A program made the position numbers and the translations under genes. Under the pieces are notes generated by a model. That model made no database searches. It saw only the letters and a program-made list of their open reading frames with translations, and was not told the origin of the DNA. From the NCBI GenBank assembly GCA_001917535.1, contig MNEF01000057.1:1-32650 (forward strand): 32,650 nt of DNA. Direction: 5' to 3'. This stretch comes from Candidatus Rokubacteria bacterium 13_1_40CM_69_27. Lineage in GTDB: Bacteria; Methylomirabilota; Methylomirabilia; Rokubacteriales; CSP1-6. Shown here one piece after another: positions 8,674 through 16,131 of this stretch; within the stretch, counting starts at the first letter, position 1, and each line of letters opens with the position of its first letter.

Positions 8674-9168
8674 GTGGAGACGAATCGTGCGTTGGCCGTC
8701 CTCGCCGCCGGGCTCATGATCTCGATCGGGCCGTGGCTCGCCGATTCTGCAGACGCCGAGAGCGGCGCCCAGGCGCTCGAGCGTGGCCGCTATATGGTCC
8801 TGACCGGCCACTGCAACAACTGTCATACCGCCGGGTATACCAAGCGAGAGGGCAACGTCCCCGAAAAGGAATGGCTCCTGGGCAGTGGCCCGCTCGGCTA
8901 TCGGGGGCCGTGGGGAACGACGTACTCGTCCAACCTCCGCTTGACCGTGCAGAACTTCACGGAAGACGAGTGGGTCCGATACGCCAAAGCCCTCAAATCG
9001 CGCCCGCCCATGCCGTGGTGGAGCCTCCAGGACACGACCGAGCAAGACCTGAGGGCGATGTACAGGTTCATCAAGCACCTCGGTCCCGCCGGCCAACCGG
9101 CGAAGCCCTACGTGCCGGCCGACCAGGCGCCCGACCGGCCCTACGAGCTGCGGCAACTCGTTCAGTGA
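8674..9168 (+). CDS. Exported monohaem cytochrome c
   Basis: A 164-residue protein with an N-terminal signal peptide (about residues 1-28). One haem-binding motif CNNCH lies at 47-51, and M113 in RPPMPWW is the probable sixth haem ligand. It ends with a proline-rich tail. It would act as a small periplasmic electron carrier or as a subunit of a dehydrogenase or oxidase. The start is GTG at 8674, chosen because AGGAGG lies six bases upstream; earlier in-frame codons overlap the propeller gene. It sits close behind the fused cytochrome/propeller gene, likely in one transcript, with the dead binding-protein stump between them. Confidence 0.88.
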   Translation: METNRALAVLAAGLMISIGPWLADSADAESGAQALERGRYMVLTGHCNNCHTAGYTKREGNVPEKEWLLGSGPLGYRGPWGTTYSSNLRLTVQNFTEDEWVRYAKALKSRPPMPWWSLQDTTEQDLRAMYRFIKHLGPAGQPAKPYVPADQAPDRPYELRQLVQ

Positions 9169-9193
9169 AGGATTACTTGAGAAACGCCTTCAC
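9165..9193. terminator. Inverted repeat between convergent genes
   Basis: GTGAAGG (9165-9171) and CCTTCAC (9187-9193) can pair across a 15-base loop in the gap between the convergent cytochrome c and MBL-fold genes. The loop is long and there is no T-tract, so terminator function is only possible. Confidence 0.35.
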
Positions 9194-9206
9194 CACCCGC
9201 CTCCCC

Positions 9207-10136
9207 TTACGGCTTCGAGAGCTCCCGGTAGATCAGCTCGGCGCCCGATTGGATCGCCTCGGCCGGCTCGAAGCGCCCGCCTTTGCCCCACGTCGAGAAC
9301 TCCGTGAACTCGGCCACCATGCCCTTCTTGATCTCGTCCAGAGACTTCCCGCCGTCCTTCATGGCGCGGACCTTCTGGCGCAGCGTCTCCCAGTAGCGGT
9401 CCAGCTCCAGGAGCGGCTTGGCGCCGTTGCCCGGCACGAATCGGCCATGGCCGGGCACGACGCTGGCGGGGCCCCAGCTGGCCAGCGTTTTCAGGATGCG
9501 CTGCCAGTTCGCGAGGTCGGACCGCTCGTCGGCCACCGGGTGAAGCTCGGCGAAGAGGACGTCGTTGGTGAAGAGCACCTTCTCGCGGGGCAGCCAGGCC
9601 ACGGTGTTGTCCGGGGTGTGGGCCTTGCCCACGACGATCAGCTCGACGACGTGACTGCCGAGATCGAGGGTCAGCTTCTGGTCGAAGAGCACCGAGGGCA
9701 GCGCCATCTCGACCCGCTTGCCTTCGAGGTACTCTTTCTTCACGCGCCCGGATTTGCGGTCGTCCTCGACCCGCCCCGCCCAGTACGGGCGGAGCAGACG
9801 GGCGAACTCGGGATTGCCGAGCACCACCGCGCCCTGCTCGGCCAGCATGTGGTTGCACCCCGTGTCGTCCCAGGCATAGTGCCCGTTGGCGACGAAGCGG
9901 ATCGGCTTGCCGCGAGCCACGCTCCGGATGGCGGCCAGCCGCTGATCGTACTCGGCGAGCTGGCAGCTGTAGACGAAGACGCCGCGGTCCCCCACCACGA
10001 CGCCCGTGTTGATGGCGCCGCGCGGGCCGGTGATCCCGTACACGCCCTCGGCCAGCTTGATCGGGGTCAGCTCCTGTCCCCACGCGGGAAGAACGGCAAG
10101 GGTCGTCGCCACGACCCCCAGGACAAAGGCGCGCAT
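9207..10136 (-). CDS. Exported metallo-beta-lactamase-fold protein with altered metal motif
   Basis: A 309-residue protein with a signal peptide ending at about WGQE (19-22), and an MBL-fold body. The hallmark HxHxDH motif is degraded: residues 86-91 read H-Y-A-W-D-D, so the second His is Ala and the last His is Asp. The more distant ligands are intact: H173 (KAHTPDN), D192 (FTNDVLF) and H230 (VPGHGRF). The site may hold one metal or use a different ligand set. The family includes periplasmic quinoprotein-relay and SoxH-type hydrolases. It is third in an apparent operon, with a 12-base gap to the LLM gene, and GGGAGG precedes its ATG. Confidence 0.87.
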   Translation of the reverse strand: MRAFVLGVVATTLAVLPAWGQELTPIKLAEGVYGITGPRGAINTGVVVGDRGVFVYSCQLAEYDQRLAAIRSVARGKPIRFVANGHYAWDDTGCNHMLAEQGAVVLGNPEFARLLRPYWAGRVEDDRKSGRVKKEYLEGKRVEMALPSVLFDQKLTLDLGSHVVELIVVGKAHTPDNTVAWLPREKVLFTNDVLFAELHPVADERSDLANWQRILKTLASWGPASVVPGHGRFVPGNGAKPLLELDRYWETLRQKVRAMKDGGKSLDEIKKGMVAEFTEFSTWGKGGRFEPAEAIQSGAELIYRELSKP

Positions 10137-10148
10137 CGTTAGCCTCCC

Positions 10149-11021
10149 TCAGCGGACCCCCGCCTCGTCCGTGAAGCGGCGGAGAGTCTCGACGTGGTCG
10201 GCCGGCGTCTTGAGCCCGAGCCCGACCGTGTGAATGCAGACGTGCGTCACGCCGCGCATGGCGCGCCACGCCCCCAGCTCCTTCGCCCACTGATCGCGCG
10301 GCACCGGGGCCAGCGTGAAGCGGCCCTCGATGCCGAACTTCCCCGGGTCGCGTCCCGCTTCCCTCATCCACCCGTGCAGGCGATCGACGACCGCCTGGGC
10401 CTCGGGGCCGGGACGGAAGTGGGGCATCCAGCCGTCGGCCAGGCGCGCGGCCCGCCGCTGGACGCGCTCGCTCTCGCCGCCCATCCAGATCGGAATCGGC
10501 CGCTGCACCGGCAGCGGGTTGATCCCCGCGTCGGACACGCGGTGCCAGCGCGCCTTCACGGTGACGAGCTCCCGCGTCCAGAGCGTGCGCAGCATCTCGA
10601 TCTGCTCCTCGATCCGCTGGCCCCGGGTCTTGAAGTCTTCGCCGAGCGCCTCGTACTCCACGAAGTTCCAGCCGACGGCGACGCCCAGGCGGAGCCGCCC
10701 GCCCGAGAGCACGTCCACGGTGGCCGCCTGCTTGGCGACGAGCGCCGTCTGGCGCTGGGGCAGGATGACGATCCCGGTCACGAGCTCGACCAGCCTCGTC
10801 GCCGCCGCCAGGAAGCCGAAGAGGACGAAGGGCTCGTGGAACGGATGCCGGTACGTGTACGGGCCCTTCAAGCCGGGGTGGCTCGGGGGATTGGCGCCGA
10901 GCACATGATCGAAGGTCAGGATGTGGGTGTAGCCCATCGCCTCCACGGCCTGTGCCCAGTCGCGGATGGCCGCGGGGTCGTTGCCGATCTCGACTTGCGG
11001 GAAGACGACACCGATCTTCAT
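10149..11021 (-). CDS. LLM-class flavin/F420-dependent oxidoreductase
   Basis: A 290-residue luciferase-like monooxygenase-family TIM barrel. Typical segments are MKIGVVFPQ at the start, the AVEAMGYTHILTFDHVLG strand-helix, ELVTGIVILPQRQ, DVLSGGRLRLGVAVGWN at about 115, and PIWMGGESERVQRRAARLADGWMP near 190. The cofactor may be F420 or FMN. Such enzymes hydroxylate or dehydrogenate small organic substrates in the cytoplasm. GAGGG lies before the ATG. It is seven bases after the alcohol dehydrogenase gene and is followed by the MBL-fold gene, so it is the middle gene of a three-gene unit. Confidence 0.9.
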   Translation of the reverse strand: MKIGVVFPQVEIGNDPAAIRDWAQAVEAMGYTHILTFDHVLGANPPSHPGLKGPYTYRHPFHEPFVLFGFLAAATRLVELVTGIVILPQRQTALVAKQAATVDVLSGGRLRLGVAVGWNFVEYEALGEDFKTRGQRIEEQIEMLRTLWTRELVTVKARWHRVSDAGINPLPVQRPIPIWMGGESERVQRRAARLADGWMPHFRPGPEAQAVVDRLHGWMREAGRDPGKFGIEGRFTLAPVPRDQWAKELGAWRAMRGVTHVCIHTVGLGLKTPADHVETLRRFTDEAGVR

Positions 11022-11028
11022 AGAACCC

Positions 11029-12318
11029 TCACCAGTAGCGGAGCGAGTCGCGGAGGATCGCGTCGAGCTCCGGGGCCCCGACCGGCCGCGGCGCGCCGGC
11101 CAGGAGCCGCGGCTGCTTGAGGGTGCCCTCGATGAGCGCGGGGACGTCGCGCTCGCCGTACCCGATGGCCCCGAGCCCGTTGGGGATCCCGACGTCGCGC
11201 ATGAGCGCCATCAGCGCGCCGGGCAGGGCCTCCCGGCGCTCGCGCTCGGACAGGTCCCGGGTCGGGACCCCGAGCAGCTCGGCGGTCCGCAGATGCCTTT
11301 CCGGCGATGTCGAATAGGTGAAGCGGAAGGCGGCCGGCGCCGTCACGATGACCGACACGCCGTGCGGGACCAGCGCGTGGGTCGTCCGGTAGCCGTCCGG
11401 CACGTAGTCGCGCACGAGCCCGGCGATGGGGTAGGCGACGGCGTGCGGGATGTGGACGCCGGCATTGCCGAACCCGATGCCCGCATAGTTGGCCGCCAAC
11501 GCCAGGTGCACCCGGGCCTCCAGGTCGAGCCCGTTCAGCACCGCGCGGCGCAGGTACCGGCCCACGTACTCGATGGCCTTCTCACACCAGACGTCGCTGG
11601 CGGGGTTGGCGCCGATGTAGGCCGGGCGGTCGGGCGGATGGTGCTTCGGTCGCGCGTTGTACGGACGCGTCGTGTAGGACTCGATGGCGTGGGTGAGGAT
11701 ATCGACGCCGGCGGCGGCGGTCACCGGGGGCGGGGCGGTCAGCGTGTTGAGCGGATCCACCAGGCCGAGGGCCGGCCGCAGCAGCCGATGCGACACGCCC
11801 GCCTTGACGTTCTGGTCGATCACGTGGGTCACCGCCACCGCCGTCGTCTCGCTGCCGGTGCCGGCGGTGGTCGGCACCGCGATCATCGGCTTGAGCGGGC
11901 CGGGGATGGCCACGCCGCGCCCGACGGGCTTGTTGATGTAGTCGAGCAGCGGGGCCGGATACGTCGTCAAGAGGTTGACGGCCTTGCACGTGTCGAGCGC
12001 GCTGCCGCCGCCGACGCCGATGAGCCCGTCGAACTCGCGCTGGCGCGCATACTCGGCGGCCTCTTCCATCGACCGGTCGGTCGGCTCGATCTCGACACCG
12101 TCGTAGACGTCGGCCTTGATCCCCTCCTCATCGAGGAGCGCGCGGATGCGGTCGGGGAGGCCGACCTCGACCAGATGGCGGTCGGTGACGATCAGCACTC
12201 GCTTGAGCCCGAGGCGGCGGGCGTCGTACCCGATCTCGTCGCTGGCGCCGAGGCCGAACTTGATGGGCGACATTTCCAGGACGAAGACCGTTTCGGTGGG
12301 GAGCGTGACGCCTTTCAT
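11029..12318 (-). CDS. Iron-containing alcohol dehydrogenase, hydroxyacid-oxoacid transhydrogenase-like
   Basis: A 429-residue member of the group III (iron) alcohol dehydrogenases. It has the nucleotide-binding GVGGGSALD (101-109) and PTTAGTGSETT (149-159). Metal ligands are probably D206 and H210 (GVDILTHAIE), H292 (IPHAVAYP) and H319 (LVPHGVSV). The insert NARPKHHPPDRPAYIGANPASDVW matches the pattern of hydroxyacid-oxoacid transhydrogenase (ADHFE1/HOT), which oxidises 4-hydroxybutyrate while reducing 2-oxoglutarate. The true start is ATG 12318, behind AGGAGGT; the reading frame stays open far upstream without coding character. It leads the operon with the LLM and MBL-fold genes. Confidence 0.88.
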   Translation of the reverse strand: MKGVTLPTETVFVLEMSPIKFGLGASDEIGYDARRLGLKRVLIVTDRHLVEVGLPDRIRALLDEEGIKADVYDGVEIEPTDRSMEEAAEYARQREFDGLIGVGGGSALDTCKAVNLLTTYPAPLLDYINKPVGRGVAIPGPLKPMIAVPTTAGTGSETTAVAVTHVIDQNVKAGVSHRLLRPALGLVDPLNTLTAPPPVTAAAGVDILTHAIESYTTRPYNARPKHHPPDRPAYIGANPASDVWCEKAIEYVGRYLRRAVLNGLDLEARVHLALAANYAGIGFGNAGVHIPHAVAYPIAGLVRDYVPDGYRTTHALVPHGVSVIVTAPAAFRFTYSTSPERHLRTAELLGVPTRDLSERERREALPGALMALMRDVGIPNGLGAIGYGERDVPALIEGTLKQPRLLAGAPRPVGAPELDAILRDSLRYW

Positions 12319-12351
12319 CCAGACCTCCTGGAGACACGGGCTGACCAGGGG

Positions 12352-12382
12352 ATTATAGTGGCTAGGCTGGGTCCCGCAGCAA
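12352..12382 (-). promoter_or_regulatory. Putative promoter of the HOT-LLM-MBL operon
   Basis: A perfect -10 TATAAT on the minus strand (12357-12352), about 34 bases before the ATG. A weak TTGCTG (12382-12377) lies 19 bases upstream of it as a possible -35. It sits in the 97-base divergent gap shared with the binding-protein gene. Confidence 0.45.
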
Positions 12383-12415
12383 GGGATCAGACGACCCTCC
12401 GTACGGGGAGCGAGA

Positions 12416-13432
12416 ATGCCCAGCCTCACACGCCATATCAGGTGGTCTTCGTGGTCGATCGCGATCGTGATCCTGCTGGGGCTCTCCCTCGTGCCCCCGC
12501 AGGCGGTGGCGGCGGAGAGGCTGGTCGGCATCCAGGGGGCGCGAACCCTGTCGCAATCGACGCCGTGGATCGCCCAGGAGGCCGGGCTCTTCTCCAAGTA
12601 CAACCTGGACTTCGAGCTGAAATACATCGCGTCCTCCTCGCTGGTCACCGCGGCCATGCTCAGCGGGGAGGCCGAGGTGGGACTCCTCGGGAGCGTCGGG
12701 ATCGTCCAGGCGGTGACGAAGGGGGCCACCGACCTGGTCTTCATCGGCGGAATGAAGAACATCCTGACCCACAGCATCCTGGCCGGGTCGGAGATCACGC
12801 GGCCCGAGGATCTCAAGGGGAAAAAGATCGGGATCAGCCGGCTGGGGAGCAACACGCATTATTTTGTGGCGCAGGTCGTCCGGCGCTTGGGCCTGGACCC
12901 CACCCGGGATGTGACCTTCATCCAGACCGGCGGAGAGCCCGAGACGTTCGCCGCGCTCGCCGGCGGCGCCATCGACGCGGCGACGCTGACGGCGCCGATG
13001 GATGCCCGGGCCGTGGCTCGGGGTTTTCACCACGTCGTCTACGGCCCCGACCTCAAGATCCCCTATCTGGCCACGGCCTTCGTCACCCGGCGCTCCGTGA
13101 TGGCCAGCCGCCCTCAGGCCGTCGCTCAGTTCATGCGGGTGATGGCTGAAGCCGCAAAGATTCTGCACACGGACAAGGAGCTGACGTTCAAGGTGCTGGC
13201 CAAGCAGCTCAAGCTCGACGACCGGCAGGTCCTCGAGGCTGCCTACAACTCGGAAATCAAGGCCCTGGAGCGGAGGCTGGAGATCAAGCGGGAGGCACTG
13301 GAGGGGGTCCTGGAAGAGGTCGCGCAGACTGACCCGAAGGCCAAGGGCGTGAGACTTCACGATCTGGTCGACCGCCGCTATCTGGATGAAATGGAGAGGA
13401 GCGGCTTCTTCGAAAGGCTTTGGGCGAAGTGA
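12416..13432 (+). CDS. ABC transporter solute-binding protein, NitT/TauT (NMT1/THI5-like) type
   Basis: A 338-residue exported protein. Signal peptide of about 33 residues (ends near AVAAE), then the two-lobe periplasmic binding fold of the SsuA/TauA/THI5 group: TPWIAQEAGLFSKYNLDFEL, MLSGEAEVGLLG, DLKGKKIGISRLGSNTHY and GRAIDAATLT-like segments. No permease or ATPase of the matching (SsuBC) type is nearby. It may therefore serve a transporter encoded elsewhere or work with the following ThDP enzyme as a substrate scavenger. Start ATG behind GGGGAG. The ThDP gene begins 34 bases after its stop. Confidence 0.88.
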   Translation: MPSLTRHIRWSSWSIAIVILLGLSLVPPQAVAAERLVGIQGARTLSQSTPWIAQEAGLFSKYNLDFELKYIASSSLVTAAMLSGEAEVGLLGSVGIVQAVTKGATDLVFIGGMKNILTHSILAGSEITRPEDLKGKKIGISRLGSNTHYFVAQVVRRLGLDPTRDVTFIQTGGEPETFAALAGGAIDAATLTAPMDARAVARGFHHVVYGPDLKIPYLATAFVTRRSVMASRPQAVAQFMRVMAEAAKILHTDKELTFKVLAKQLKLDDRQVLEAAYNSEIKALERRLEIKREALEGVLEEVAQTDPKAKGVRLHDLVDRRYLDEMERSGFFERLWAK

Positions 13433-13466
13433 CGCGGGATTCCTGTGACCGCGCGGGAGGGCTCCG

Positions 13467-15176
13467 ATGGACGTGAAGGGCTTGAGCGGCGCTGAGGCGT
13501 TCTTGGGCCTGCTGGGCAAGATGGGAATCGAGTACATCTTCGCCTCGCCGGGCTCCGAATGGGCGCCCGTATGGGAGTATCTGGCCAAGCCGTACTCGCC
13601 AGGGGAGGCCATTCCGCAATACCTCTCCTCGCGACACGAGGAGATCAGCGTCGGCATGGCGAGCGGCTACGCCAAGGCGACGGGCACGTTGCCGGCGGTG
13701 ATGCTCCACACAACCGTCGGAGCGCTTCACGCGACGATGGCGCTTCGGGGCGCCCTCCACGAGGAGGTGCCGATGGTGGTGTTCACCGGTGAATCGATCG
13801 GGTTCGGCGAGGAACAGGGACCCGATCCCGGCGCCCAATGGCTTCGTCACCTCGCCGATGTCGGTGGCCCGGCCCGACTGGTCGAGCCGTGCGTGAAGTG
13901 GAGCGTCGGCGTCAATACGCCGGCCCTCATGCCCGCGACGATCCAGCGCGCCTGTCAACTCGCCATGTCGATTCCCAGGGGCCCGGTCTTCGTCTCTCTC
14001 CCCATGGAGTACCTGTTCGCGACGATGGCTACGAGTGCCCCGGCGGCGGCGAGCCTCCCCCACTGTCCGACGGCCGACCCGCGAGGGATCGAAGAGCTGG
14101 CCCGCATGTTGGCCGAGGCGAAAAACCCGGTCATCATCCCCGAGGAGCTCGGGCGAACCGTCGGTGCTGTCGAGCGACTGGTTGAGCTGGCTGAGCTGCT
14201 GGGCGCTCCGGTCGTGGAAACGCGAGACCCCGGATACGTCAACTTTCCACGCACCCATCCCCTGCATGGCGGCAACGACCCGGGGCCCTACCTGCAGGAC
14301 GCCGATCTCGTGCTTCTACTGAACGCCGTCCGTCCCTGGCATCCTCCGTCGGCCGGTCCGAGGGGAGCCAGAGTGGCGGTGTTGGGCGAAAGCCCGTTGC
14401 GTCCCGAGCTTCCCTATTGGGGTCTGTCGATCGACCTCTGCCTCGCGGGTGAGACGGAGAGCTCGCTGGGCCAGCTCATCGAGCGATTGACCGAGCGGAT
14501 CGCCGGCGACGCGACACGAGCCCGACGGGCCGCCGAGTGGGGTCAACGCCATCAGCAGCGCAAGCAGGCGTGGGCAGAAGAAGCGCTGGCGCTCAAGAAC
14601 CGAAGGCCGATCGACACCCGATGGATCGTGCGTGAGCTGAACGAAGTCCTTCCCTCCGACGCGATCGTCGTGGATGAGACGATCACCCACCGCAGCCACA
14701 TCGTGAGCCATCTCGATCGTCTGAAGCCCGGCGCATTCTTCTCGGGCTTCTGCGGTGGCCTCGGAACCGGCTTGGGGACGGCGCTCGGCGTCAAGGCGGC
14801 GGCCCCCGTCCGGCCGGTCATCGTGACCATCGGTGATGGTGCGTTCAGCTACAACCCGGTGCTGGCCGCGTTGGGAGTCTCGCAGGAATACGGGATGCCG
14901 CTCCTGATCGTGATGTTCAACAACCATGGGTATCTCTCCCAGAAGTCCGGCGTTCCACGGTACTACCCCGAAGGGTGGGCGGTGAAGTCCAAGACCTTTG
15001 TGGGCACGTCGATCACACCGAGCCCGGACTATGCCGCCATTGCCCGCGCCTTCGAGGGGTACGGGGAGAAGGTGGAGGAGCCGAGCGAGGTGCGGCCCGC
15101 GTTGGAGCGCGGGCTCAAGGCCGTCGCTTCCGGCCAGCTCGCCCTGATCGATTTTTGGCTCGACGCCGTGAATTAG
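13467..15176 (+). CDS. Thiamine-diphosphate-dependent enzyme (acetolactate synthase-like), second copy type
   Basis: A 569-residue ThDP enzyme. The catalytic glutamate is E58 in SSRHEEISV. The N-terminal domain runs to about 180 (IPRGPVFVSLPMEYLF). The ThDP site starts at IGDGAFSYN (about 452-460) and ends at the FNN near 485. It is clearly different in sequence from the ThDP enzyme at the left end of the window, so the two are not a recent duplication. Possible activities are decarboxylation of a 2-oxo acid or a carboligase. ATG 13467 is preceded by GGAGGG. It follows the binding protein gene on the same strand, which suggests uptake and conversion of the same organic acid (inference). Confidence 0.9.
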   Translation: MDVKGLSGAEAFLGLLGKMGIEYIFASPGSEWAPVWEYLAKPYSPGEAIPQYLSSRHEEISVGMASGYAKATGTLPAVMLHTTVGALHATMALRGALHEEVPMVVFTGESIGFGEEQGPDPGAQWLRHLADVGGPARLVEPCVKWSVGVNTPALMPATIQRACQLAMSIPRGPVFVSLPMEYLFATMATSAPAAASLPHCPTADPRGIEELARMLAEAKNPVIIPEELGRTVGAVERLVELAELLGAPVVETRDPGYVNFPRTHPLHGGNDPGPYLQDADLVLLLNAVRPWHPPSAGPRGARVAVLGESPLRPELPYWGLSIDLCLAGETESSLGQLIERLTERIAGDATRARRAAEWGQRHQQRKQAWAEEALALKNRRPIDTRWIVRELNEVLPSDAIVVDETITHRSHIVSHLDRLKPGAFFSGFCGGLGTGLGTALGVKAAAPVRPVIVTIGDGAFSYNPVLAALGVSQEYGMPLLIVMFNNHGYLSQKSGVPRYYPEGWAVKSKTFVGTSITPSPDYAAIARAFEGYGEKVEEPSEVRPALERGLKAVASGQLALIDFWLDAVN

Positions 15177-15263
15177 GGTTGCCGCAAGACCGTCGAGGCG
15201 TTCAAGGCGATCAGCCCCGACTATCTCATCCCCCGCCATCCCTGGGCATTTCCTGTCCAGATG
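15177..15263 (+). pseudogene. C-terminal scrap of an MBL-fold hydrolase
   Basis: Directly after the ThDP stop, and in the same frame, the sequence reads KTVEAFKAISPDYLIPRHPWAF. This resembles the late TVxAFxxxxPDYLIPxH segment of MBL-fold metallohydrolases. No start codon or upstream body is present, so it is a leftover. Short length makes the family call uncertain. Confidence 0.35.
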
Positions 15264-15359
15264 GTCGATTTCTCGCCAGTCGCGCCCCGCCAAAACTCCA
15301 TAGAAACACGCCGTTATCGATCGTGGGGGCCTGGTACCGGGGTTGCAATTTCGTTGGGC

Positions 15360-16124
15360 ATGATGGTGAGACTCGCACTGAGCGCGCCAGCCCGCCTGAT
15401 CCTCTGGGTGTCGGTCGCCGCGAGCATGGTCGCGGGCTGTGCCGTCTTCTCCGAGCCGTTCGGCCAGGCAGCCGCGCGCGGCCGGGCGGCGCGAGAACGG
15501 GCGACTGCCGATGACCTGTTGAGGCGGCAGACCACCGTGAATCAAGAACTCGAACTGAAGCTCAACCGAGCCTACCTGGTTCTGCTCGAGCGGGAGGCCC
15601 AGCTACGGGCGCTCCAGGAGAAGCTCGACCTGGCCACCCTGGAGGTGGTCCGGTCAATGGCCAGGCTGCGCGGGGTCGAAAGCAAGGCCGAAGCGGCCTC
15701 CAACTTCGCCGAGGCCGAGATCGCGCTCCAGCTACTCGAGAAGGCCGCGGGACGAGGACGAGATCAGGACGTGCAACAGGCCAAGCAGTTGATGAGAATG
15801 GCGACCGAAGAATTCAAGAGGCAGAACTACGCCGGCACGATGTATCTCACCGGCCGGGTCAAGGCGCTCAGCGCGGGGGGCGAGTGGCGAGCGTCGAGGG
15901 ACGCCCGCCTGGACGGAGAAGCCGGCTTTCCCTTGCCCCTACCGCTCAAGGCCCTGAGCAAGAGTAACGTGCGCGAAGGCCCCGGCCTCAATCACAAGGT
16001 TGCCTTCGTCGTCGAGGACGGAGCCCCGCTCACGGGACACTCGCACATAGACGTCTGGGTGCGGGTCAGCCGGAACGACGGCCGCTCGGGCTGGATGTTC
16101 TACAACCTGGTCGGCCTGCGGTAG
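15360..16124 (+). CDS. Lipoprotein with coiled coil and C-terminal bacterial SH3 domain
   Basis: About 254 residues. The N-terminus is a lipoprotein signal with the lipobox MVAGC near residue 24-28, so it is probably anchored in a membrane by a lipidated cysteine. A helical, heptad-like stretch (about 45-115: TTVNQELELKLNRAYLVLLE and following) and a second helical part precede the SH3 domain (about 200-254: KSNVREGPGLNHKVAFVVED, ending VGLR). SH3 domains of this type usually bind the cell wall. ATG 15360 or the adjacent ATG 15363 gives a proper lipoprotein signal; the in-frame ATG at 15261 would bury it and reads through the MBL scrap. No clear ribosome binding site is seen. Confidence 0.75.
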   Translation: MMVRLALSAPARLILWVSVAASMVAGCAVFSEPFGQAAARGRAARERATADDLLRRQTTVNQELELKLNRAYLVLLEREAQLRALQEKLDLATLEVVRSMARLRGVESKAEAASNFAEAEIALQLLEKAAGRGRDQDVQQAKQLMRMATEEFKRQNYAGTMYLTGRVKALSAGGEWRASRDARLDGEAGFPLPLPLKALSKSNVREGPGLNHKVAFVVEDGAPLTGHSHIDVWVRVSRNDGRSGWMFYNLVGLR

Positions 16125-16131
16125 GGTCCCG

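Noticed and set aside
10966..13149. A 727-codon plus-strand open frame
   Set aside because: Antisense to the HOT-like dehydrogenase and then out of frame over the binding protein gene.
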